The notes: a model not told the origin generated them from the sequence alone. Counted from the stretch's first letter, positions 1 through 5,292 are shown. The stretch is 5,433 bases of DNA from Clostridia bacterium (GCA_017452405.1 JAFTMM010000079.1:1-5433); one strand, 5' to 3'. Numbers and translations are program-made.

Positions 1-29
1 GGCTGGGCTATAAGGCGGTACTCAAATGA
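1..29 (+). CDS. C-terminal end of an OmpR/PhoB-type response regulator (partial)
   Basis: Read from base 3, the codons give LGYKAVLK followed by TGA at 27-29. The cut codon before it ends in GG and could be glycine, giving GLGYK. A G-[LV]-G-Y-[KR] turn just before the stop is the usual end of the winged-helix DNA-binding domain of OmpR/PhoB regulators. The stop overlaps the start of the histidine kinase as ATGA (26-29), the common coupling of regulator and kinase in a two-component operon. Only nine or so residues are visible, so the receiver domain and its target genes cannot be judged. The call rests on the motif plus the neighbour. Confidence 0.72.
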
Positions 30-1078
30 AGAAGCCGAATAAATTCCGCTCGTCCGCTATCGGCTTTCTCGCGCTGTTCTTGCCCGTAACGGTGACTGCT
101 ATGAGCGCCGTGCTGGTATACAGCGCAGTAAATGAAGCGACGAGTGGCAATAAGATACTCATCTCGATCACTATAATCGGGATAATAATCGTTATTGCGC
201 TTGCCTGCGTTTTGATTGAACTGTTTCGTAGGCGACTAATGATAGAAAAGCCGTTGCGTGACATACAGCACGCTTGCGGAAAAATAGCGAAAGGCGATTT
301 CACCGTAAGGCTTAAGCCCCTTCACGACTACGGTTTTTACGACGAATACGACCAGATTAAAGTGAGCCTGAACAAGATTGCAGAGGAGCTTGGACGTAGC
401 AGAATAATGAATATGGATTTTATAGCCAACGTATCGCACGAGCTAAAAACTCCGCTTGCAGTTATAGGCAATTACGCGACGGCGCTCAGCTCTTCCGAAC
501 TTGACGAAGAAACGCGCACGAGCTATACCGATTCTCTCGTTTCGGCATCAAACAGGCTGAGTAATTTAGTTACTAACGTACTCAAACTCAGCAAGTTGGA
601 GAACGGCGCTCTTGCGCCCGAAAAGGAACGCTTTGACGCAAGCGAATTGCTCCGCGAATGCACGCTAAGATATGAAAGCGTGATCGAGGACAAAAATTTG
701 GAGCTTGATTGCGAGATCGAGGACGAATTATTCACTTACTCCACCCCGTCGTACTACGAGATTATTTTCAGCAATCTTCTATCTAACGCCTTTAAGTTCA
801 GCCAGCCGGGCGGAAAGGTGGAAATTAAGCTGACTGCACGAGAAAAAATAACGTTTACGGTAAGAGATTACGGCTGTGGCATTAACGAGGAAACGGGCGC
901 GCGCATCTTTGAAAAATTCTATCAGGGCGATACGTCGCACGCAAGCGAAGGCAACGGACTGGGCTTAGCGCTCGTAAAAAAGGTCATTGACCTTCTCGGA
1001 GGTGAAATGTCCGTGCAAAGCAAACCAAACGAAGGAAGTACGTTCAGAGTGACTTTATTTCGAGGAGAGGTTTTGTGA
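26..1078 (+). CDS. Membrane sensor histidine kinase, intramembrane-sensing architecture
   Basis: This 350-residue protein should autophosphorylate on a histidine and pass the phosphate to the regulator encoded just upstream. Seen: two membrane segments at about 12-34 and 44-66, joined by only about nine residues; a HAMP-like linker at about 67-120; the H-box FIANVSHELKTP with phospho-acceptor His138 and the HELKT pattern (E139, T142) linked in HisKA kinases to phosphatase activity; an N-box with N250 and N254; a G1 box D281-x-G-x-G285; an F-box at 295-299; and a G2 box GNGLGL at 309-314. All catalytic boxes are intact. There is no PAS, Cache or other sensory domain, and the tiny outside loop resembles kinases such as LiaS and BceS that sense through the membrane or a partner protein. 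The start ATG overlaps the preceding stop by 4 bp, and the stop overlaps the next gene's GTG by 4 bp. The stimulus is unknown. Confidence 0.96.
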   Translation: MKKPNKFRSSAIGFLALFLPVTVTAMSAVLVYSAVNEATSGNKILISITIIGIIIVIALACVLIELFRRRLMIEKPLRDIQHACGKIAKGDFTVRLKPLHDYGFYDEYDQIKVSLNKIAEELGRSRIMNMDFIANVSHELKTPLAVIGNYATALSSSELDEETRTSYTDSLVSASNRLSNLVTNVLKLSKLENGALAPEKERFDASELLRECTLRYESVIEDKNLELDCEIEDELFTYSTPSYYEIIFSNLLSNAFKFSQPGGKVEIKLTAREKITFTVRDYGCGINEETGARIFEKFYQGDTSHASEGNGLGLALVKKVIDLLGGEMSVQSKPNEGSTFRVTLFRGEVL

Positions 1079-2001
1079 AAAAAATAATCGAATTTTTTAA
1101 AAATCCGCCCGTTTGGTATTTGGTGCTTCATTATTTCCTGACCGTCCTGTCCGCAGTCGGCGCAATACTTTTGGCGGTATTCGTGGATATGGAAACGCCA
1201 CTTGCGGTTTTTGCGTACGTTCTCTTTGCGATAGCGGCGTTGCTTCTTGCATATACGATCTTTACTATCGTCAAATTTGCTCCGCGCATAAAGCAGAGCG
1301 GAAAGGCGTTGATGCAGAAGTTCAGTTTCACGAATAATCTTGTGGAGAACTACGGCTTCCGTACCCTCGTTTTTGCGGTAGTATCCTTGCTTATCGGGAT
1401 AGGCTTCTCGGTGTTTAACTTCGTCGTGGCAGGGCTGGAAGCTTCGGGTTGGTACTTCTCACTCGGTGCGTATTACCTGCTCGTAGTATTCGCAAGAGGC
1501 GGTATACTCGTGCAGAAACGCAATAAGACGCGCGCAGGAGATTTAGAGAATACCGTGCGGGATTGGAGGTCGTATCGCGCAAGCGGTATCATGATTACCC
1601 TGCTCCATCTTGCGCTGTCCATAGCTATTTTGCTTATGGTACGCAACAACCGCGCTTTCCGCTACGCCGACCTTATGGTTTTCGTTGTAGCAACTTATTC
1701 AGCTTATAAAATCGCCATGGCGATAGTCAATATTATTAAGGCAAGAAAGCAGTCGGACGTAGCCGTTTCCGCGCTTCGTCACGTCGGGCTTGCCGAAGCA
1801 GCAGTTTCGCTCCTCGTGCTTCAAAGCGCACTGTTAAGCGCGTTTGCAGAGGGCGAATACGCGCACTACAACGCCATAACCGGCGGTGTAATCTGCGCGT
1901 TCACGATAGCGCTCGGTATTTATATGATAGTTACCGCAACGAGAAAAATCAAAGCGATAAAGGCGGACGAATCCGCCACTACGGAGGCTCAAGATGAATG
2001 A
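1075..2001 (+). CDS. Eight-segment integral membrane protein of unknown family, coupled to the kinase
   Basis: I do not recognise the family of this 308-residue protein. It starts at GTG 1075, which overlaps the kinase stop as GTGA and is preceded by a good ribosome site (GAGGAG, 1062-1067, 7 bases away). Hydrophobic stretches suggest eight membrane segments at roughly 13-38, 42-68, 97-121, 127-147, 172-189, 197-221, 230-258 and 269-290. Basic loops (RIKQSGK after segment 2, QKRNKTR after segment 4, KARKQ after segment 6) would be cytoplasmic, and the C-tail is charged (KADESATTEAQDE). No ATP-binding, catalytic or transporter signature is visible. Translational coupling to a kinase lacking an outside sensor domain suggests an accessory sensor, regulator or target of the two-component system. 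That is inference from context. A permease remains possible. Confidence 0.85.
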   Translation: MKKIIEFFKNPPVWYLVLHYFLTVLSAVGAILLAVFVDMETPLAVFAYVLFAIAALLLAYTIFTIVKFAPRIKQSGKALMQKFSFTNNLVENYGFRTLVFAVVSLLIGIGFSVFNFVVAGLEASGWYFSLGAYYLLVVFARGGILVQKRNKTRAGDLENTVRDWRSYRASGIMITLLHLALSIAILLMVRNNRAFRYADLMVFVVATYSAYKIAMAIVNIIKARKQSDVAVSALRHVGLAEAAVSLLVLQSALLSAFAEGEYAHYNAITGGVICAFTIALGIYMIVTATRKIKAIKADESATTEAQDE

Positions 2002-2377
2002 TAAAGAATTTAAATATACCTACTCTGCTCCATCCGAAGAAGAACGTCGGGAAATCGAAGGGATAAGAAATCAATATACGCCTAAAGAAAAACCGGACGA
2101 CAAACTCACTCGGCTTAAAAAACTTCACGCGCGCGTTTCGCTCATTCCCATTATTGTAGCGTTAACGCTCGGCGTAATAGGAACGCTTGTATTCGGCTTA
2201 GGACTTTCGCTTATTCTCGTCTGGAAGAACTGGACGGTGGGAATAATATTAAGTATCGTCGGCTTTATCATAGCCGTGATGGCGTATCCCTTACACGCAC
2301 TTCTTATTCGTCACTTAAAAGATAAGTACGGCAAAGAAATACTAGAGTTGTCCGACGAACTGCTGAATAATGAATAG
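1994..2377 (+). CDS. Small two-segment membrane protein, paralogue of the protein at 4296-4637
   Basis: A 127-residue protein of unknown function. It begins with a charged cytoplasmic-type region of about 47 residues containing I-E-x-I-R-x-x-Y-x-P (21-30) and a DDKLTRLKKL stretch. Two membrane segments follow at about 49-76 and 81-105, then a charged tail (RHLKDKYGKEILELSDELLNNE). The first segment carries the glycine pattern G-x-I-G-x-L-V-x-G-x-G (60-70). Both motifs recur in the same order in the protein encoded at 4296-4637, so the two are paralogues. The ATG overlaps the upstream gene by 8 bp, with ribosome site GGAGG at 1983-1987, and a terminator follows 2 bases after the stop. It is therefore the last gene of the two-component operon and may be a small partner of the kinase or of the eight-segment protein (inference). 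Confidence 0.88.
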   Translation: MNDKEFKYTYSAPSEEERREIEGIRNQYTPKEKPDDKLTRLKKLHARVSLIPIIVALTLGVIGTLVFGLGLSLILVWKNWTVGIILSIVGFIIAVMAYPLHALLIRHLKDKYGKEILELSDELLNNE

Positions 2378-2379
2378 AC

Positions 2380-2409
2380 AAAATACGCTCCAATTGGAGC
2401 GTATTTTTT
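2380..2409. terminator. Bidirectional rho-independent terminator closing the two-component operon
   Basis: Bases 2380-2407 form a perfect 28-bp palindrome with arms AAAATACGCTCCAA and TTGGAGCGTATTTT, followed by two more T. With a loop of about four bases at the centre, the GC-rich part of the stem is flanked by A-tracts and T-tracts on both sides. It can therefore end transcription of the plus-strand operon (stop at 2377) and of the convergent minus-strand repressor gene (stop at 2421). Confidence 0.88.
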
Positions 2410-2420
2410 GATGAGGTAAA

Positions 2421-2675
2421 TTAAAAATCACAACCAAACAATTCATTCGCTGAAATTTTAAAAATTTTGCAAATTGTTAAAATTTCAATATCCGTAATAA
2501 AACGCTGTCCGCTTTCCATTCTTTGAACAGCATTCTTATCAACGTCAACACCGTTAAGTTGTAGCAGTTCCGCGAGCATTCTCTGCGACATCTTGGGACT
2601 CATAGACTTTCTCAATTCATATATTTTTTTACCACAAATGTTATTCAAACCATTTTCTGCTTTATTTTTAAACAT
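2421..2675 (-). CDS. Small XRE-type helix-turn-helix repressor
   Basis: The protein has 84 residues from the chosen ATG at 2675. It is essentially one Cro/C1-type DNA-binding domain: GKKIYELRKS (helix 1), SQRMLAELLQL (helix 2), KNAVQRMESGQRFIT (recognition helix and following turn), then IEILTICKIFKISANELFG (helices 4-5), a typical XRE ending. The NGVDVDKNAV insert between helices 2 and 3 is seen in a common clostridial subgroup. There is no sensor, peptidase or oligomerisation domain. The frame is open to a TTG at 2708 and an ATG at 2687, but only the ATG at 2675 has a plausible ribosome site (GGGTGG just upstream) and lies downstream of the best minus-strand -10 box. It is divergent from the membrane gene at 2782 and probably represses both promoters through the TGACATT sites between them (inference). 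Confidence 0.88.
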   Translation of the reverse strand: MFKNKAENGLNNICGKKIYELRKSMSPKMSQRMLAELLQLNGVDVDKNAVQRMESGQRFITDIEILTICKIFKISANELFGCDF

Positions 2676-2685
2676 AATACCACCC

Positions 2686-2695
2686 ATTTGACATT
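2686..2695. promoter_or_regulatory. Operator-like half-site in the repressor leader
   Basis: ATTTGACATT here is the exact inverted counterpart of AATGTCAAAT at 2752-2761, so the two enclose the divergent promoter region. TGACATTCA (2689-2697) is also repeated directly at 2740-2748. The site would lie about 13-22 bases into the predicted repressor transcript, suitable for autorepression. It is a candidate binding site for the adjacent XRE protein, by inference from symmetry and position. Confidence 0.5.
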
Positions 2696-2701
2696 CAGCG
2701 C

Positions 2702-2731
2702 TTGACAAATAATATTATATTATGTTAAGAT
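2702..2731 (+). promoter_or_regulatory. Forward promoter for the five-segment membrane protein
   Basis: A perfect -35 TTGACA (2702-2707) is followed after 18 bases by TAAGAT (2726-2731), with an upstream TG at 2723-2724 that forms an extended -10. The expected start is near 2738, placing the operator-like palindrome 2740-2758 at the first transcribed bases and the ribosome site about 30 bases in. Confidence 0.6.
2714..2719 (-). promoter_or_regulatory. Minus-strand -10 box for the XRE repressor gene
   Basis: Read on the minus strand, 2719-2714 is a perfect TATAAT. No good -35 is seen at the usual distance. The predicted start is near 2707, giving a leader of about 30 bases before the ATG at 2675 and excluding the TTG at 2708 as start codon. 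This box lies inside the forward promoter spacer, so the two promoters overlap face to face and would compete. Confidence 0.45.
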
Positions 2732-2739
2732 TGCCGTAA

Positions 2740-2761
2740 TGACATTCACTAAATGTCAAAT
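2740..2761. promoter_or_regulatory. Operator-like palindrome at the start of the membrane protein transcript
   Basis: TGACATT (2740-2746), a five-base spacer and AATGTCA (2752-2758) form a perfect 7-5-7 inverted repeat. The right half extends to AATGTCAAAT (2752-2761), which exactly mirrors 2686-2695. The dyad sits at the predicted transcription start, as an operator for a dimeric XRE repressor would. Binding by the neighbouring XRE protein is inferred. Confidence 0.55.
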
Positions 2762-2781
2762 ATTATTAAGAGGTGTTTGCA

Positions 2782-4101
2782 ATGCAAGCTACAAATGAAA
2801 AAATCAAAACCACTCCAACTACGAGAGAACTACCCAAGACAAAACACGCAAAAAATTCAAATAAAATTGATCCCAAATTAGAAAATAGATGGAAATTTAT
2901 CAGTTTTATCAAACTATTTATGGCAATTATATTGGGTGTAATTCTACTTTTTATTCCGTTTGGAAATACTAACGGAGTTTATGCCGATTCTACTCTTTCT
3001 GCAATAATAAAATTCTTTTCAAGTTTAGGCAAATATTCAAATTCTATATATTTTGTAGTAACACTTTCTTTCGCAACCAGCTTTTCCTTCATAATATACG
3101 GAAGCTTCCCTTATATATCAAGTTCTAAGCCTGGAAAAGTAAATTTTTGGATCATTATAATACTTAAATTAACTATCGCAATATTACTTTTTATTGCCTT
3201 GAACTCTACTTTTGCAAATCACGGCTTTTCTACGAATGTATATTCATTCACACTTTTATTTTGGGGTTTATTTGACATCATCTTCACAGTTTGTCGTCGA
3301 ATATTATTAACCAATTTCAAAAAAGCTACATGTGCAGAAATTTTTGAATCACTTACTGCTATCATTCTTATAGCAGCGTTACTTTTGGTGTATATTCCTA
3401 ACGGAGTTTATAATAGATTTGCCAATATTTATGGTGACCATAATTTTCAAAATATTGAATTAGGTGAAAGTGTTGGTTTTGTTGAAGATCCGTGGGATCC
3501 CAATAATTTTGTCGTAGGCAATCATACCGTATATTTTCACTCAAAAGGATACGAGTATTGGAGTACAAAAAAGCAAGAGTTAAAAAAGGAAGTCCAAGAA
3601 TTATCACCAGATTCAATTGACGAAGAAGAAATTACAGAATATTTACAAAAAATAAGTAACTTAAATAATGAAATATCTAAAATTGAATCTAATTTGCAAA
3701 GTTTAAAAAATGAGTTTGTAAAAATAACTACAAAACGTTGGAAAAAATCAATACATAACGGTGATATTTATTTTGGATCTACTACTACTCAATATCGTAA
3801 TGACGTAATCGAAATTATTTACGATGCCTGCCCAACCAACAAAACCAAATGGAATAATACCGAAAACAGTAGCTTTTTAAGCAGTCAAAGTATTTCTCTT
3901 ACACATACAGAATTTCAAATGGATACAAATTTCGCTTCCGAAGAAATCGGAGCAACTATAATGTATTATGACGGAAGCGTAAAAAAAGCATATATAAATC
4001 CAAGTAACATAGAGGAATTGAATTCCGCAAGTAAAGGAACATGTTTATTAAAATGGTCTGACTCGTGGGGTAATTACGAATATGAAATAAAAATCATATA
4101 A
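2782..4101 (+). CDS. Five-segment membrane protein with extracytoplasmic coiled coil and possible Ig-like end
   Basis: A 439-residue protein of no family I recognise. The start is ATG 2782, with AAGAGGTG (2768-2775) upstream; a GTG at 2773 overlaps that ribosome site and is unlikely. Residues 1-35 are polar and basic. Membrane segments lie at about 39-60, 88-111, 122-141, 153-174 and 188-208. Basic loops 112-121 and 175-187 fit the inside, which puts the long C-terminal half (209-439) outside. That half holds a tryptophan- and aromatic-rich stretch (217-260), a charged probable coiled coil (about 261-318), then a beta-type region. Its last 67 residues, with T-H-T-E-F and Y-Y-D-G-S-V-K-K, loosely resemble bacterial Ig-like (Big_3) domains. 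Codons are strongly A/T-biased: bases 2881-2940 have 15 G+C of 60, against 33 of 60 at 1801-1860, suggesting transfer. It is divergent from, and probably repressed by, the XRE gene. An envelope, defence or element-maintenance role are all open. Confidence 0.85.
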   Translation: MQATNEKIKTTPTTRELPKTKHAKNSNKIDPKLENRWKFISFIKLFMAIILGVILLFIPFGNTNGVYADSTLSAIIKFFSSLGKYSNSIYFVVTLSFATSFSFIIYGSFPYISSSKPGKVNFWIIIILKLTIAILLFIALNSTFANHGFSTNVYSFTLLFWGLFDIIFTVCRRILLTNFKKATCAEIFESLTAIILIAALLLVYIPNGVYNRFANIYGDHNFQNIELGESVGFVEDPWDPNNFVVGNHTVYFHSKGYEYWSTKKQELKKEVQELSPDSIDEEEITEYLQKISNLNNEISKIESNLQSLKNEFVKITTKRWKKSIHNGDIYFGSTTTQYRNDVIEIIYDACPTNKTKWNNTENSSFLSSQSISLTHTEFQMDTNFASEEIGATIMYYDGSVKKAYINPSNIEELNSASKGTCLLKWSDSWGNYEYEIKII

Positions 4102-4120
4102 AAGAAAAAATGCACAAATG

Positions 4121-4163
4121 AAATGCTCCCCAAAAGTAAAAATGCACCCCCATAAGTTAGACA
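4121..4163. mobile_element. Possible remnant end of an IS3/IS150-type insertion sequence
   Basis: TGCACCCCCATAAGTTAGACA (the stretch at 4143-4163) closely resembles the terminal inverted repeats of IS150-group IS3 elements, which typically read like TGCACCCCAAAAGTTAGACA. A second, degenerate copy, TGCTCCCCAAAAGT, lies just before it at 4124-4137 in the same orientation. No transposase gene, second end or target duplication is visible in the window, so at most this is a solo end. The family match is from memory of consensus termini, not a search. Confidence 0.42.
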
Positions 4164-4184
4164 CTTTAAGGAGGTGCATTTTTT
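4138..4184 (+). terminator. Probable terminator downstream of the five-segment membrane protein gene
   Basis: AAAAATGCACC (4138-4148) pairs with GGTGCATTTTT (4173-4183). After one C:A mismatch, CC (4150-4151) and GG (4170-4171) can extend the stem. The run of T at 4179-4184 follows the stem, as in a rho-independent terminator. The A-tract on the left could make it work on the other strand too. Confidence 0.6.
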
Positions 4185-4237
4185 CTTTTACAAAAGTTTA
4201 ACAAAACCTTTACTTTGCTTTAACCGAATTTATGCAA

Positions 4238-4262
4238 AATCGTAACGATTGCGTTATATAAT
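4238..4262 (+). promoter_or_regulatory. Promoter -10 box and adjacent palindrome for the small membrane protein
   Basis: A perfect -10 TATAAT lies at 4257-4262, with the expected start near 4269. The -35 region is weak (TGCAAA around 4233-4238). Between them sits the perfect dyad AATCGT-A-ACGATT (4238-4250), in the spacer where a bound regulator would block or help RNA polymerase. The weak -35 together with a dyad is compatible with activator or repressor control, but the binding protein is unknown. Confidence 0.5.
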
Positions 4263-4295
4263 ACAGAGGAAATCAAAATTCAAGGAGTTAAAATT

Positions 4296-4637
4296 ATGTA
4301 TAACAACGATCAGAAAATTATTGAAAGCATACGCGCTGAGTATCAGCCCCGTCAAGAAAGCGAACTTGACAAGCTCCGTAAACTCGACTCAAAAGTAAAA
4401 ACACCGGCATTAGTTTTTGCATATATCTTCGGAATTATCGGCGCGCTCGTTCTCGGTGTGGGAATGTGCCTTGCAATGAAGATTATTGCAGACCTTATGA
4501 TTCTCGGCATAGTGATCGGCGTAATCGGAATCGCCATCGTAAGCCTTAATTACTTCATTTACAAGGCTTTATTAGCGTCCAGAAGACGCAAATACGCTGA
4601 GGAGATACTTTCTTCGTGCGATAAGATTTCGGGCTAA
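4296..4637 (+). CDS. Small two-segment membrane protein, paralogue of the protein at 1994-2377
   Basis: A 113-residue protein of unknown function. It starts at ATG 4296 with ribosome site AAGGAG (4282-4287, 8 bases away). A charged N-terminal region contains I-E-S-I-R-A-E-Y-Q-P (9-18) and LDKLRKLDSKV. Two membrane segments lie at about 37-60 and 66-92, the first with the pattern G-I-I-G-A-L-V-L-G-V-G (46-56). The tail is charged (SRRRKYAEEILSSCDKISG). Motif order, spacing and both segments match the 127-residue protein at 1994-2377, with a shorter N-terminus and a two-residue gap after the Y-x-P motif. Base composition is like the operon (4441-4500: 30 G+C of 60), not like the AT-rich island directly upstream. 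It has its own promoter and is monocistronic. It may be a second target or partner of the same signalling system (inference). Confidence 0.88.
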   Translation: MYNNDQKIIESIRAEYQPRQESELDKLRKLDSKVKTPALVFAYIFGIIGALVLGVGMCLAMKIIADLMILGIVIGVIGIAIVSLNYFIYKALLASRRRKYAEEILSSCDKISG

Positions 4638-4654
4638 AACTTGAAATTTAGGGC

Positions 4655-4697
4655 ATAAAACAAGACTGTTCACGTTATCAATGTGAACAGTCTTGTT
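4655..4697 (-). terminator. Terminator of the ferritin gene (minus strand), possibly shared
   Basis: AACAAGACTGTTCAC (4659-4673) and GTGAACAGTCTTGTT (4683-4697) form a perfect 15-bp stem with a nine-base loop. Read on the minus strand, the stem is followed by a TTTTATG stretch (4660 leftwards), giving the U-tract for ferritin transcripts. In the plus direction the stem is followed by GCATAAAA, so termination of the gene ending at 4637 would be less efficient by this signal. Confidence 0.82.
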
Positions 4698-4750
4698 GCA
4701 TAAAATCACGTTTATAGATCCTTGGGCTAATGCTCGAGAGGACAATTAGC

Positions 4751-5263
4751 TTACAGCACTAACGACGGCGCGGTATATACACGCGCAGCGAGTTCGTTAT
4801 TTAACATATAAAGGCTCTTAGGATCAGAACCGAACAGTTCCATTTTGGTAATCATGTCGTTGGCGTTCGTTTCCTCCTCACCCTGCTCTTTAACGAACCA
4901 ATCGAGGAACTGCATAGTACGGAAGTCCTTTACTTCGTACGCAGCGGCGTAAATTTCGTTTATAAGCGACGTAACGTACTGTTCGTGTTCTAAGCCTGCT
5001 TTAAGCACGTTCATGTCGCTGTCCAGCGTTTTATCCGGTTTAGCGATTGCTTCAAGCGTAACTTTCTCGTTGTTGTTCTGCAAGTAGCGGTAGAACAGCA
5101 TTGCGTGGTCGCGCTCCTCCTGCGCCTGAATATAATACCAATTGGCAAAACCGTCTAGACCTCTATCTTCGAAATAGTTCGAGAAATCAAGATAAAGATA
5201 CGCCGAATAAAGTTCTTTGTTAATCTGCTGATTGAGCAGTTCTCTTACCTTTGCGTTAATCAT
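4751..5263 (-). CDS. ftnA: Bacterial non-haem ferritin (iron storage)
   Basis: Oxidises Fe(II) and stores it as mineral inside a 24-subunit cytoplasmic shell. The 170-residue length and start fit the family. The ferroxidase residues fall at the same positions as in E. coli FtnA: E17, E50, H53, E94 and Q127, with E49, E126, E129 and E130 near the third iron site and Tyr24 next to the centre. Family patterns include NKELYSAYLYL, AQEERDHAMLFYRYL and the F-L-D-W-F-V-K-E-Q-G-E-E run. There is no haem-ligating Met typical of bacterioferritin, and the long helix order is not that of Dps. The start is ATG 5263 with ribosome site GGAGG (revcomp of 5271-5275, 7 bases away). It is monocistronic, with its own promoter and terminator, so it is independent of the plus-strand genes. 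A peroxide- or iron-responsive box overlaps the promoter. Confidence 0.98.
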   Translation of the reverse strand: MINAKVRELLNQQINKELYSAYLYLDFSNYFEDRGLDGFANWYYIQAQEERDHAMLFYRYLQNNNEKVTLEAIAKPDKTLDSDMNVLKAGLEHEQYVTSLINEIYAAAYEVKDFRTMQFLDWFVKEQGEEETNANDMITKMELFGSDPKSLYMLNNELAARVYTAPSLVL

Positions 5264-5292
5264 AATACTTCCTCCATAATTATTATATCAAG

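Larger units (their letters stand above)
4099..4190. repeat. Long inverted repeat spanning the stop codon of the membrane protein gene
   Basis: Arms 4099-4115 (TAAAAGAAAAAATGCAC) and 4174-4190 (GTGCATTTTTTCTTTTA) are perfect 17-bp inverted copies enclosing 58 bases. The left arm includes the TAA stop of the five-segment protein gene (4099-4101). The 3' arm can alternatively pair with 4138-4148. The structure could be a terminator, a small miniature-element-like insertion or part of an insertion sequence remnant. Confidence 0.7.

Noticed and set aside
22..303. Minus-strand open frame of 93 codons across the kinase N-terminus
   Set aside because: It lies antisense to an unmistakable histidine kinase with no ribosome site or recognisable protein. 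The same applies to short opposite-strand frames at 236-439, 523-735, 922-1131, 1131-1331, 3398-3616 and 4352-4537, and to the plus-strand frame at 1113-1337.
2676..2708. Longer start (TTG 2708 or ATG 2687) for the XRE repressor
   Set aside because: The TTG would lie at or before the predicted transcription start. Neither codon has a ribosome site, and the extra residues overlap the operator-like site. The ATG at 2675 fits better.
2773..2781. GTG start three codons earlier for the five-segment membrane protein
   Set aside because: The GTG lies within the AAGAGGTG ribosome site itself, whereas ATG 2782 is correctly spaced from it.
2421..4101. Classical toxin-antitoxin pair
   Set aside because: The genes are divergent rather than co-transcribed, and the partner is a 439-residue membrane protein far larger than known membrane toxins. 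A broader toxic-effector role cannot be excluded but has no support.
4099..4190. Complete insertion sequence
   Set aside because: The stretch is under 100 bases with no transposase reading frame. Only end-like sequence is present.
4726..4750. Second terminator hairpin downstream of ferritin (GCTAAT / ATTAGC)
   Set aside because: A six-base AT-rich stem with a 13-base loop and no U-tract is weak, and the strong stem at 4659-4697 already serves.
4638..4750. tRNA or other structured RNA gene between the small membrane gene and ferritin
   Set aside because: No cloverleaf, CCA end or conserved T-loop is seen. The only structure is the terminator.
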